From: Cryptomeria japonica
Taxonomy: Eukaryota; Streptophyta; Pinopsida; Cupressales; Cupressaceae
Direction of reading: 5' to 3'
Assembly: GCF_030272615.1 (NCBI RefSeq)
Contig: NC_081408.1
Span: 341,897,793-341,961,792 of the forward strand
Length of the DNA stretch: 64,000 nt
Shown here: positions 1-10,445 of the stretch, piece after piece
Position numbering within the stretch: position 1 is the stretch's first letter
Layout of the letters: each line of letters starts with the position of its first letter
The notes under the pieces: model-generated
Told to the model about the DNA's origin: nothing
Seen by the model: the letters and a program-made list of their open reading frames with translations, nothing else
Database searches by the model: none
Position numbers and translations under genes: made by a program

Positions 1-1063
1 GATTATTCTTCCAAGTGACAACAAAACAATGACCAGTAAGTTGGTCATTTGACTGATTGGAAAATAGTTTGTTTGAACTATTTTATGACAAATTTGTTTT
101 GTTGGATTTTTTGTGGTATACATAATTAGATGGCTATTCATATTAAACCTCTTTTCAAGTTAAAACTCAAAATATATAATATATGGTGGAGGTTGGATTG
201 AGTCTATTTCCTTTTCAATCGTCACTTTTTTCTTAGTCAACATCTGTCATGTATTTCTCCCTTATTATTGTGGGTTTCTTCAAACACTTTATGGATCTTG
301 TGCTCCTCCTTGTACCTTTCTAGATAGTTTTGAAATTATAAATTTCATTAAGAAACATGAGAGATATGCCTATTTTACTAGAATTTCTCTTTGACTTTTT
401 CTACACTTTCTAGCTACATGAATGAGTTAATAATTCCAAAAACAACATGTTAATCCTTCCAAAATACTTGACATTTAATTATAATAATTCTTCATAATAT
501 ATTATCATAATTTAGCATTAAGTCCTATCTAAACATTCAACTGAACATCAAAGAACACTAGAACAAGAACCTATTCATCATTTGACAATTCCAGTAGCCA
601 TCAGGGAGACTATGGAGGTACAGACTCTCCATGTAATTTCTAACATCATAGACACTCTTATAGAGCATGACACATACATATCCCAGATTTTTACTTCACA
701 TGATGATCCACCAACTTGACCATCTAGTTCTAGTGCTTCTAGCTCTCACATATGCTCAAACTATTATAATAAATGCTTTAGGAGAGACAATGATGCAAAG
801 GGTATAGAGGATTCCACCTCCCATTTGTGTACTCATTGTTAGTATAAATGTTATGATACTAGCAAGGTATTTAAGGTGGTGCATTAGATAATGTGGTTAT
901 GCAAATGAGTTGCTAAATAATATGTATATTGCTCAAATGTAGTTATTTGGGTTTGAATTTATAAAATTTTACCTATTAAATACTTAAAATTTGTAGATAT
1001 AAATAGATTTTTAATTATATAATTGAATTAAATTGACACAAATATTAATAATTTTTAAGTAGA
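1..1063. other. AT-rich DNA without a recognisable gene
   Basis: I see no coding region with a recognisable domain here. A stretch of about 50 open codons at roughly 564-719 on the plus strand matches no family I know. The DNA adjoins the truncated Copia 5' LTR that begins near 1064. Confidence 0.4.
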
Positions 1064-2435
1064 TGTTGCAGTTGATCTTGGTGGGATTTCTAGTGGTGTT
1101 GCATGTTCAAGAAGTTGATTTGGGTCCATGCTATGTTTTCATGACATTGTATTGGTTTGGTGGTTGATTTATGTATCACGTGATGTAATTTTATAATTAG
1201 GTGTTAAGGGTTGAGCTGACCTTGTAGTCAAGGTTGATGATTTGTATAAATAGGTGTTATATTCATGTAATTTGGGTATGGTGTTGTGTCTGCATTTTTA
1301 GAGAGGTGTATGCGTGAACAAGCAAATTTATCTTTCAGTGCGAAGTATAGAGCAGAGTGTGTTGCATTGCAGACAATTGTTCTTAATTGAAACTGTCATC
1401 AGACATTTGTAGATGCTACTCTTTGTTAGTGTAGGTTTTTTATTTTCCTCATGTTAGGGAGTATTTATTTTTCCTACATGTATTTTATTAAGCTTTCTTA
1501 GGTTATTAGGAGTGGTTAATATGAGGACACATGGCGAAATACTTCATCTACATGTGTAACTCTCCACCTCACATGGGTAGTTGAGTTACACACCCTCTTT
1601 TGGCTTGTTGTGCCACCTCTCATAACCACTATTTTGTCATTTCCTAAGTGGGTTATGGGGTAGTTGGGTTTCTCACCCTCTTTTGGCCTTATGTGCCAAC
1701 TTTCTCAACTCCTTTCATGTCTTCATGTAAGGAGGTTATACCACATGTTTTGGCATTTACCAAGAAGGTAAAACCTCCCACTTTTTATGGGGAATATAAG
1801 TTAATGCACCCCTTCGATGTATATGCTTTTATTTTTCTATATAATAAGAATTATACTCTCACCTTCACTAGTTCAGTGATTGCTCGGTGAGAGTATTCTC
1901 CAAAATTTTCTTTTGTCTCTATTTTTTCTCTCACATAAGATTTATCTTCATTCAGCTATTTTTATCTTCAGTCATCTATTGTTTCGAGTCACATATGATC
2001 TATGACCGACATTAGATCTTGGGTCAATTCTCTCTTCTTGCAGAATCTAATACTCTTTCAGTTCATCTAAACTGAATTGTAGTCCAAATGTTATTGTATG
2101 GTAGTGAACCTTCCTTGAGGGTTGTAGCATTCCGGGTCATTATATTTTGAGTAGTGAGCTCTAGGTAGTGTGCCTGAATGCATGTGCATTCCCTATTATA
2201 ATATTTACACATACTACTACAGAGTATCATCTTATTGTGGGTAGGTTCCCACTGTGGTTTTTATCTTAACAGGGTTTTCTACGTTAAAAATATTGGTGTT
2301 ATGTGTGTTTTTGTTATTGTGTTTATCTTTATTCTTGTTGTAGTTGATCAGATATGAGATTGTGCTTAATTTGTTTAATCTGGTGAAAATGGATTCACCC
2401 CTCCTCTCAATTTTCCTTCATTGTTGTTGCCAACA
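1064..2435 (+). repeat. 5' LTR of Copia A (truncated, interrupted)
   Basis: The segment from 1064 aligns with 7562 onward of the 3' LTR, through a shared TGTATAAATAGG promoter-like motif (near 1242 and 7741) and down to the CCAACA end at 2430-2435. About 585 bp of the LTR start are missing. A 629-bp solo LTR (1424-2052) sits inside it, so its real remaining length is about 740 bp. Confidence 0.85.
1424..2052 (+). mobile_element. Solo LTR inserted in the Copia A 5' LTR
   Basis: The 3' LTR of Copia A reads straight through this point, while the 5' LTR carries 629 extra bases. The insert begins TGTTAG and ends CTAATA, one base away from the inverted CTAACA expected of an LTR. It is flanked by a perfect 5-bp duplication CTCTT (1419-1423 and 2053-2057). 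A TATATAA box lies at 1838-1844. No internal domain or second LTR is present, so it is a solo LTR left after recombination. The strand is set from the TATA box position. Confidence 0.85.
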
Positions 2436-2437
2436 AT

Positions 2438-2449
2438 TGGTATCAGAGC
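2438..2449 (+). other. Primer-binding site, initiator-Met tRNA type
   Basis: TGGTATCAGAGC starts two bases after the end of the 5' LTR. This is the usual plant Copia primer site, complementary to the 3' end of initiator methionine tRNA. The same motif is found on the minus strand at 50982-50993 in Copia B. Confidence 0.92.
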
Positions 2450-2491
2450 TAGATCCTCTGGAAGAAGCTTGACCACTTGAGGAGATCTAGG

Positions 2492-3625
2492 ATGGCAACC
2501 TATGTTTTCCATAAAGAGAATCCGAGATTTGATGGAAGTAATTACATTATATGGAAGGACCGGATGGAGTGTCATCTAAAGTGTCTTGGATAAGATTATT
2601 GGAAGATTAGAAAGAATGCCTATACTGTTCCTTAGAATGGTCCAGTTATTGCAGCTGAGATCAAGGATGTTGAACATAACATAAGAGCTAAGGAGGAATT
2701 GTTGATTGCCCTACTCGATTCAGAGATGACTAATGTGATGGCTTTACAAACTGCACACGAGATTTGGGAGAAGTTAGAGATATTTTATGAAGGAGATAAA
2801 CATGTCAAAGTTGCTAAGCTACAAAGTTTGAAAGGAAAGTAAGAAATGCTGAAGATGGGAGATGATGAGAACATTTCAACCTTTATGGCTAAGGTGAATG
2901 AACTTGTTATGAACATCAGCTATGCCGGTGGAACTCTTGAAGAAGATGAGATTGTTGCTAAATTGTTGAGATCTTTGCCTCCTACTTATAAATCTAAAGT
3001 TGCTTCTATTGATGAGATTCAGATTGTGACAAGAGACATGTTGGTTGGTAAACTTGTTGCTTTTGAGTTGAGTGAATTTGGAGAATCACATGGTAAATCT
3101 GAGACTATATTTAAGGCCATTGTATTTGAGAAGCAAAAGTATGATCCAAGAGAGAGTTCATCTAGGGTTTCAAGATATGAAAGAGAAATGAGTGAGATGG
3201 AAGATTAAGAAAAAGATTTGGATCAGCTTGAAGCACTTATTGATCAAAGTTTGCCTAAGGGAGCTAGTAAGTATGATGGAAAATTACCTTTGAAATGTTT
3301 TTCTTGTAATAAGATAAGACATTTTGCTTCTAGGTGTCCTGAAAGAATGTCAAGGTATGATAAGCATGATAAATTTGATAAGGATGATAGATATGAGAGG
3401 CATGATAAGTATGATAAGCCCTATAAGCCTAACCAAAAGTACAAATATCAAAAGAAATATTATTATGTTGCTGATGAATGTGTGACAGATGAAACATCAA
3501 TAATTTCGGAAGATGAATTTGTATTTATTGCTATCAAGGAAGATGATCTGGTACCGGTGAATTCTACAAGAAGCATTGTTGAGGAGAAATCTTTGGCTTC
3601 TAACATTGAAGAGAAAGATGGATGA
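2492..3625 (+). pseudogene. gag: Copia A gag relic
   Basis: An ATG at 2492 opens a gag start with the GSNYIIWKDRM motif typical of the plant Copia gag N-terminus. It stops at 2591 (TAA). Gag sequence resumes in 2846-3208. A CX2CX4HX4C zinc knuckle (CFSCN...RHFASRC) follows at 3296-3337. The region after the knuckle is a Lys/Asp/Tyr-rich degenerate repeat (DKHDKFDKDDR type). Gag would package the element RNA. Several stops and frame changes make it non-functional. Confidence 0.85.
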
Positions 3626-4158
3626 GTAATTGACAAGGTTGTTCACATCATATGACAGGTGATAAAATGAAATTTGTGAATATGCAGAAGTATGATGGTG
3701 GTATAGTAAGATTTGGTGATGATAAAGCTTGTGTGATTCCTAGTAGAGGTTCTATCTCTTTTGATGGTACACACAGTATTGATGATGTCTTATATGTTGA
3801 GGGTTTGAAGCATAATCTTTTGAGTGTTGGACATATGATTGAAAAGGGATATGATCCGCAATTCAAGAATGGTAAATGCAAGATTATGAATTCCTCCACT
3901 ATAGAGATTGCATCTGGGACTAAAAATAAAGGTAATATCTTTCACTTGAATGATGGTGAGATAGGTTGTTTGATTTCTCAAATAGATGAAAGCTGCTTGT
4001 GGTATAGAAGGACGTGTCATGTTAATTTTGACTACATGATTAAGATAAGTTCTACTCAAGTTGTTCGAGATTTTCCTAAGATTGTGAAACCTTCTAATCC
4101 GGTATGTAAAGAATGTCAGTTGGGAAAGCAAACAAGAATTTCATTTAAGAGTAAGTAG
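3626..4158 (+). pseudogene. pol: Copia A protease remnant and GAG-pre-integrase domain
   Basis: The segment around 3633-3665 corresponds to the aspartic-protease active site, which Copia B still shows as DSGCSHHMTS. Here it is disrupted by a frame change and a stop. From 3652 the ORF reads MTGDK and continues through VLYVEGLKHNLLSVG and the pre-integrase zinc region (H...CHVNFD...CKECQLGK). The ORF ends in a TAG where integrase should continue. Confidence 0.85.
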
Positions 4159-5063
4159 TATACATCCAATGGATTATTAGATCATGTGCATACTGATTTG
4201 TGTGGTCCTACAAGAATGAGAAGTGTACAGGGTGATAGATAATTCTTGTTGTTTATTAATGATTACTTTAGAATGATGTGGGTTACCTTTCTAAGGGAGA
4301 AATTAGAAGCACTGGAGAAATTCAAGATATTCAAAGTTAAGGTGGAGACAAAGATAGGATTGAAGTTGAAATGTTTGAGATCTGACAGAGGAGGAGAATT
4401 CACATCTAGTTAGTTTGATTCATTTTGTAAAAGGAATAGAATTAGAAGATAGTTATATGCTCCTAGAAACCCATAGTAGAATGAAGTTGTTGAAAGGAAG
4501 AACATAACTATTTTGGATGCTGCTAGAACTATGTTGATTGAAGGAGATGTTGCAAAGACCTTTTGAAGAGAAGTTGTTAATACTGTTGTTTACACATTCA
4601 ACTAGGTACATATAAAAGGTGATTCTGATAAGACTCCTTATGAGTTATGGTTTGGTCATGTTCCTACAACTAGATATTTTAGAGTTTTTGGAAGCAAATG
4701 TTATATCAAAAGAGATGAAGATATATGAAAGTTTGATGCAAGATGTGATGAAGGAATTTTCTTGGGTTATTCTACAAAGAGAAAAGCCTACCAATGCTAC
4801 AATAAGAGGTTGAAGAAGATGGTGGAAAGTGAAAATGTGAAGGTTGATGAATTTCATGGAAAGCAGATTAGAGCATGCGGATATGAGTTTGATGATCAGG
4901 ATATCATTTCAAAGAAACTGCAGACCGAGAATCTAAAGCAGAATGCTTCGTTAGAGACAATTAATCTAGATATTGTTGTTGTCAGTGAAGAAGTTCAAGA
5001 ACCTAAGAATCAGAATAATCAGAAGACTCTAAGGTATGTGAAATTAAGTCATTCAAAAAATTA
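4159..5063 (+). pseudogene. pol: Copia A integrase relic
   Basis: The DDE integrase core can be followed across stops. The first Asp is in HTDLCGP near 4190, the second in LRSDRGGEF near 4377-4400, and the Glu in VVERKN near 4486. In-frame TAG/TAA codons interrupt it; the residues just before VVERKN are two consecutive TAGs where Copia B has two CAA (Gln) codons. The C-terminal part (PYELWFG, GYS-K-AY) is recognisable in 4619-4860. Confidence 0.85.
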
Positions 5064-5099
5064 GATTATTGGTGATAAGAATAAAGGCATAATGACTAG

Positions 5100-6000
5100 G
5101 AGAAGGATTGGTGAAGAAGAAATATGCCTGATTTCCAAGATTGAACCTAAAGATGTTGTTGAAGCTTGTAAGGATGAGAATTGGATAAGAGATATGGAAG
5201 AAGAGTTGAATCAAATTGAGAAGTATAACACATGGGAACTTGTTCTGAGGCCTTAAGAAAATAATGTGATTGGTACAAAATGGGTGTTCAGAAATAAATT
5301 AAATGATTTTGGTGAAGTGGTTAGAAACAAAGAAATATTGGTATGTAAAGGATGTTCATAGGTAGAAGGAATAGATTATGAGGAGACTTTTTCTCTGGTA
5401 TCTATAATTAAAGCTATTAGATTACTTCTTGCATATGCCTCTTAGAAATATTTCAAGGTATGAAGATGGATGTGAAGTCAACCTTTTTGAATGGATATTT
5501 GGAAGAGGAAGTCTACATTGAGCAACTGGATGGATTTTTATTATCATATGAAGGAAACATGGTATGTAGATTAAAGAAAGCATTGTATGGACTTAAACAA
5601 GCACCTAGAGCCTGGTATGCTAGATTAGACAAGTGTTTGATGAAGTTGGGATTTTGTAAAAGTACTACTGATAGTAATCTATACTTTAAGGTTGATAATA
5701 ATAACATCTTGATTGTTGAAGCGTTTTTTGATGACATTATTTTTGCAGGAGATGATGATTTGAGTATGAAGTTTGTTGATGATATGCAAAAAGAGTTTGA
5801 GATGTGTATGATAGGTGAGATGAAATTATTCTTAGGATTTCTAATTACACAGGCTGCTAAAGGCATTTTTTATTTCTCAATCTAAGTATGTGAAGGAACT
5901 GTTGAAGAATTTTGGGTTAGATGATTCCAAACCTGTTGGAACTCCTATGGTGATTGGATGCAAGTTGACTAAACAAGATGAATATCCAAAAGTTAATCGA
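5100..6000 (+). pseudogene. pol: Copia A reverse transcriptase relic
   Basis: This is RVT_2-type reverse transcriptase: KWVFRNK near 5279, [11 protein letters not shown] at 5463-5500, [16 protein letters not shown] at 5570-5620, and the catalytic box FFDDIIF near 5725-5745 (usually YVDD or FVDD in this family). Stops at about 5254 (TAA), 5359 and 5443 (TAG) break the upstream half. The 141-codon piece 5460-5885 is the longest open part. It would have copied element RNA into cDNA. Confidence 0.9.
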
Positions 6001-6660
6001 ACCTTGTATAAATCTATGGTTGGTGGACTATTGTACCTAACTTAGACTAGATCGAATATTATGCATGTTGTTTGTCTTTGTGCAAGATTTCAAGCAGATC
6101 CTAAAGAGAGTAATGTTAATGCTGTGAAGAGGATTTTTCAAATACTTGAAGGGGACTATTGATTATGGCTTGTGGTATCCAAAGAAGGATGATTTCATTT
6201 TATGTGCTTATACTAATGCTGATTGAGAAGGTGATGTTGATGATTTGAAGAGTACTACCGGTGGAGCTTTCTTTTTGCAGAAGAAGTTGGTTTCATGGAC
6301 GAGTAAGAAGAAAGATGCTATATCTCTAATTATTGTTGAAGCTAAATACATTGCTGTTGCTAGAAATTGTACTCAGGTAGTTTGGATGAAGAAGATGTTG
6401 AATGCCATTAGAGTTGTGTATGGTGAACCTACTGCTATATACAGTGACAATTCAAGTGCTATTAACATTTCCAAGAACTGGTATTGCATTCTAAACAAAG
6501 CGTATATCAATTAAGTATCATTTATTGAGGGAGAAAGTCAGTGAGGAAGAAGTCAAATTGGAGTATGTATCTACAAAGGATCAGATTGTAGATATTTTTA
6601 CTAAACCTTTGCCTGGAGATACATTTGTTTATCTGAGTGACAGCTAGGGGTCTCTGCCCT
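6001..6660 (+). pseudogene. pol: Copia A RNase H relic
   Basis: The connection region (YKSMVGGLLYLT, followed by TAG where Copia B has Gln) leads into RNase H motifs: STTGGAFFL, SWTSKKKDAISLI, EAKYIAVA and YSDNSSAINISKN at 6245-6470. Another frame carries the final DIFTKPLPGDTF segment near 6590-6630. Frameshifts near 6140-6170 and 6480-6515 inactivate it. Confidence 0.87.
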
Positions 6661-6890
6661 ACCGATGAGCATTGGATGAATTGAGATGCATCAAACTGGT
6701 GTAATTTAGAGTCTCATCTTCTTATCCAAATCGATGAGTTGGTGTTGCTCCTCCGTTGGAGTAATTAGTGTGTGGTTCAGTGTTTGTGGGAGAGAAGCAT
6801 GATTTGTATATGTCTTTGGCATTATTGTCAAAGGGTGAGAGAAGAATGTGAAAAACTATCTTATCTTGGAAGTTTTATGTGCATGATTTT

Positions 6891-6976
6891 AGGGGGAGAT
6901 TGTTGGTGTTGATTTATTCCTTTGCATTGATTGTATTTCACATTCATATGTTGCCATTAATGCCAAAGGGGGAGAT
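6891..6976 (+). other. Polypurine tract(s) of Copia A
   Basis: Two AGGGGGAGAT tracts lie 78 bp apart, at 6891-6900 and about 6967-6976. The second is followed by TATTGG, the position of the TGTTGG LTR start in Copia B, so I place the 3' LTR start at 6977. The first is followed by a perfect TGTTGG at 6901 and may be an older or auxiliary tract. Confidence 0.65.
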
Positions 6977-8346
6977 TATTGGATATTGTTGTTGCTAGAT
7001 ATGTTATTGTCATTGATGTCAATATATTCTTGTGTTCTAGTGATTGCAATGAGTTGATCTGGTTGGTTTATTTGTTTGATATGTTGAATCAACTAGAGAT
7101 ACTTGTTTTAGTGTTTGTTTCATGATAATATGTGGTGATTTGATCGAATTGGGGACTCTGATATGAATATTGGCTTTTCAATGTTCAATGTTGCAATAAT
7201 CTAGTGTTTGATCCATTGTGCTCTGGAATGATTATATCTTGTGTTATGGATTTGGGAGAGTGTTTGGGATGTTTGTGTGTATATTAAATTTAGATTGTTC
7301 ATGATTTGGTGCTCCACAAGTTAGCTTTCTAGTTTGAGTTGTTGCTATTGAAATGTTCTTGTGTATCAATGTGTTGATTGATGAAGATTTGATTAAGTGG
7401 TGTTGGTGCAGCTATGGCAGATGATTCTAACGTGCTTGTTGGTTTTTTCTAATCATGTCCTATTTATTTTGGTGGTCTACATTGATCATTGTGTGTGTTA
7501 TTGAAGATCTTATGGGTTCGGTGATATTCTTCATTGTATGCGACATTTTTGATGGTTAGTGTGTTGTGGTTGATCTTTGCGAGATTTCTGATGGTGTTGT
7601 GTATTCAAGGAGTTGATTTGGGTCTAGGATATGTTTTCATAACATTATATTGGTTTGGTGGTTGATTTATGTATCATGTGATGTAATTTTGTAATTACGT
7701 GTTAAGGGTTGAGTTGACCTTGTAGTCAAGGTTGATGATTTGTATAAATAGGTGTTATATTGATGTAATTTGGGCATGAGTGTTGTGTCTACATTTTTAG
7801 AGAGTGGTGTATGTGTGAACAAGAGAATTTATCTTTCAGTGTGAAGTATAGAGAAGAGTGTGTTGCAGGGCAGACAATTATAGTTAACCAAAACTATCAT
7901 TGGGCATTTGTAGATGCTACTCTTTTAGTTCATCTAAACTGTATTTTAGTTCGAATGTTATTGTAAGGTAGTGAACCTTCCCTGAGGGTTGTAGCCTTCT
8001 GGGTCATTATATTTTGAAAAGTGATCTCAAGGCAATGTGCCTAAATGCATATGCATTCCCTATTGTAATATTTACACATACTACTATAGAGTATCATCTT
8101 ATTATGGGTAGGTTCCCACCGTAGTTTTTCCCTTAACTGGGTTTTTCATGTCAAAAATCATAGGTTCCCACCGTAGTTTTTCCCTTAATCGGGTTTTCAA
8201 CATCAAAAATCGTAGGTGTTTCTTTTATTGTGTTTATGTTTATTCTTGTAGCAATTGATCAGATCTGAGATTATGCTTAATTTGTTTAATCCGGTGAAAA
8301 CTGATTCACCCCCCCTCTTAGTTTTCCTTCATTGTTGTTGCCAACA
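6977..8346 (+). repeat. 3' LTR of Copia A
   Basis: It runs from TATTGG (a decayed TGTTGG) after the polypurine tract to CCAACA at 8341-8346. It matches the 5' LTR from 7562 onward, including the TGTATAAATAGG promoter-like motif near 7741. It differs from the 5' copy by an internal 52-bp tandem duplication (8109-8212). Confidence 0.82.
8109..8212 (+). repeat. 52-bp tandem duplication in the 3' LTR
   Basis: Units 8109-8160 and 8161-8212 both begin TAGGTTCCCACCGTAG and end in TCAAAAATC plus one base. The 5' LTR has a single copy near 2240-2292, so the duplication arose in the 3' LTR after insertion. Confidence 0.9.
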
Positions 8347-8787
8347 AATAAGTACTTAAAATAGGATTCAATTTCATGTTCTACCTTCTTTCTCTTCCCC
8401 AACTTTCATTAAGTTACCAAACAAATTAATTACTAAGTCTATGACCACCCTAATGCTCTTTGAGTTTTAAAAATTCCTTTGCTTCTTGACTCATCTTCAA
8501 TTTATGTTTCAAATACATTATTCTTAAAATTAGATTATCCTTGTTCTATTAACACTTTGTAGTCGTAATAGAAGCAATGGCGACACTCCAAGGTATTCTC
8601 CTAGCCAAAAGATGGAATTGTCCCTATCTATGGATTGAAGGGGATTCTAATAACATCATCAAATGCCTAAAGGGTGTTGGCATATGTGTAGAGTATGTTG
8701 ACATGATGATATTGTATGTTGTCATTGATGTCAATATGATGAAGAGTGAACTGGTATATTGAAGTAAGCACTTGCAAGAGAACCAGT

Positions 8788-8915
8788 ATATATATGAAAA
8801 AGTGAAGCGGTATGTCTGTCCAAGTGAATTGGTATGTTGAAATGTGAACCAATATATGTGAAAAAGTGAAGCGGTATGTTTGTCCAAGTGAACCAGTATG
8901 TTGGAATGTGAACCG
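8788..8915. repeat. Two 64-bp tandem units in the solo LTR
   Basis: Units 8788-8851 and 8852-8915 share GAAAAAGTGAAGCGGTATG and GTCCAAGTGAA with a few substitutions. Related CCAGTATAT fragments precede them. Confidence 0.8.
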
Positions 8916-9547
8916 GTATATGGAATGTTTTGTATCAAGGTTTCATATGGTATGACTACCGGTTGGTAGTCTTAGCTTCAGGGTTTCTGGTTGAATTGTT
9001 CTATGCCTATGTGATTCAACCGATGACACTGTGTGATGTGTTAGCATTGTAATGAAGAACAGATTGTGTTGCCATGTTAGCCTTGTGTGCATGAAGGAGA
9101 TTGATCCTATCTACCTTGGGAATGTGTGAAGTCTCTGTAAATGGTGGAGAAAGCATGATGGGTTATCAGCCTCCAAGAAGTGGTGAAGAATGAACGATGG
9201 AGAATGTCTTAAGATCTATTCAAGACTATTGTAATCAATGCAATATGATCAATAGTTAGAATTGAACCGATTGAATTGCTTAACCTAAATGTTTATGGTT
9301 TAGGGTTTATGCTACCGACCTATCTGTTTCCTATAAGGTCGATGTTATTTTTCATATTGAGGTTGTTGGCAAATGTTGTGTGTGTATCTAAGTGCAAAGA
9401 TACATGATTCTTGGCAGACCAGATATAAGAATAGATACCTGCAGAGTGTGAGTACATAAGGAAGGAATTGTAGCGGATCTGCATTGGCATTGAGTACTGT
9501 TACCAGATCATTATAATACCTGTTGACCTCTAACCACTTCAATAGTT

Positions 9548-9795
9548 GGAAAATCCCTTAACAGGGTAGCTTTAACCGGCTTGCTGTAAATCCTTTAATA
9601 GGGTGACTCAAAATCATTGAGTTCTAAAAATCCTCTAACAAGGTAACCTTTAACAGGGTTTAACCCTTAACTGGGTATGTTAGCCATCCCTTAATCAGGT
9701 GATCCCTAGCAGGATCGGTTCTTAACAGAACCTATTGTAAAGTCTTTAACCAGACTAGGCTCCTAACAAAGCAGACTTCAAAAGGGTTCAAAGAA
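9548..9795. repeat. Degenerate short repeats (CCTTTAACAGGGT type)
   Basis: About ten imperfect copies of a 20-30 bp unit built on CCCTTAACAGGGT occur in the 3' half of the solo LTR. The units have partial dyad symmetry (CCCTTAA...AGGG), so single strands could fold. Confidence 0.65.
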
Positions 9796-10445
9796 TAGCT
9801 TGTGGGTATTCATTCCCACCGTGGTTTTTCCCAGTTGGGTTTCTATGTGAAAAATATGTGTGTTATGTGTGATGCTTTTTTATTCTCTGTTAAGTGGTAA
9901 AGCATGTTGAACCAGTAAGTCTTTACATTTTTGTTGTAGTATTACTAGTGTATGCATATGTGTGAAGTAGAAATAAGATGTTAGATTGTGTGGAAAGTTG
10001 AGTTACCGATTTATGTCTTTCACTATGCTTAACCAGTATTAATCTAGTTTAGACCGGTGTTATTGCTTACCAGTCTAAGTGCAGGGTTCTCAGTCAAATT
10101 GGTTCAAGAAAAAGTGTTTTTATCAGTACTGATTCACCCCCCTCTCAGTACCGGTTTGGTACTAAGTGTTCATCATTGATTCATCAAAGGGAACCTCTAA
10201 GCCTTCATGTACTATCAATAACATAATAAAGGCTGCTAGAGACCTCATCAACACTTTTGAGAAATGCTTCATATCTGATATCTATTGTGAAGTTAATGGT
10301 TGTGTTGATTGGGTAGCCAACGTGGTGGTCATCCAAGACAAAATGATTACATGGAAGGGCGAAGAATACATCCCTGTTGACGTTAGATCAATAATTTTTA
10401 AGGATCGATACAATAGTACCCTAAAGATCATAAAAGGACAACGTA

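Larger units (their letters stand above)
1064..8346 (+). mobile_element. Decayed Ty1/copia retrotransposon ('Copia A')
   Basis: The order LTR, primer-binding site, gag, protease, integrase, reverse transcriptase, RNase H, polypurine tract, LTR is that of Ty1/copia. Both LTRs end in CCAACA. Every ORF is interrupted, often by TAG where Copia B (38767-52071) has a glutamine codon. The 5' LTR lacks the part matching about 6977-7561 of the 3' LTR, so the element is truncated at its left edge and no target-site duplication can be read. Its proteins resemble those of Copia B, for example the shared RT segment EEEVYIEQ, so the two belong to related lineages. Confidence 0.9.
8675..10186 (+). mobile_element. 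Solo LTR inserted in LINE D
   Basis: The 1512-bp insert starts TGTTGG and ends ATCA, with a 5-bp direct duplication AAGGG on both sides (8670-8674 and 10187-10191). The host RNase H frame is continuous once it is removed. Near its 3' end it has the polypyrimidine CACCCCCCTCTCAG stretch also seen in the other Copia-like LTRs of this window. It carries no gag or pol, so it is a solo LTR. The strand is inferred from this terminal stretch. Confidence 0.85.

Noticed and set aside
9548-9795. CRISPR-like array
   Set aside because: The repeats are degenerate, without regular spacers, and lie in a plant LTR.
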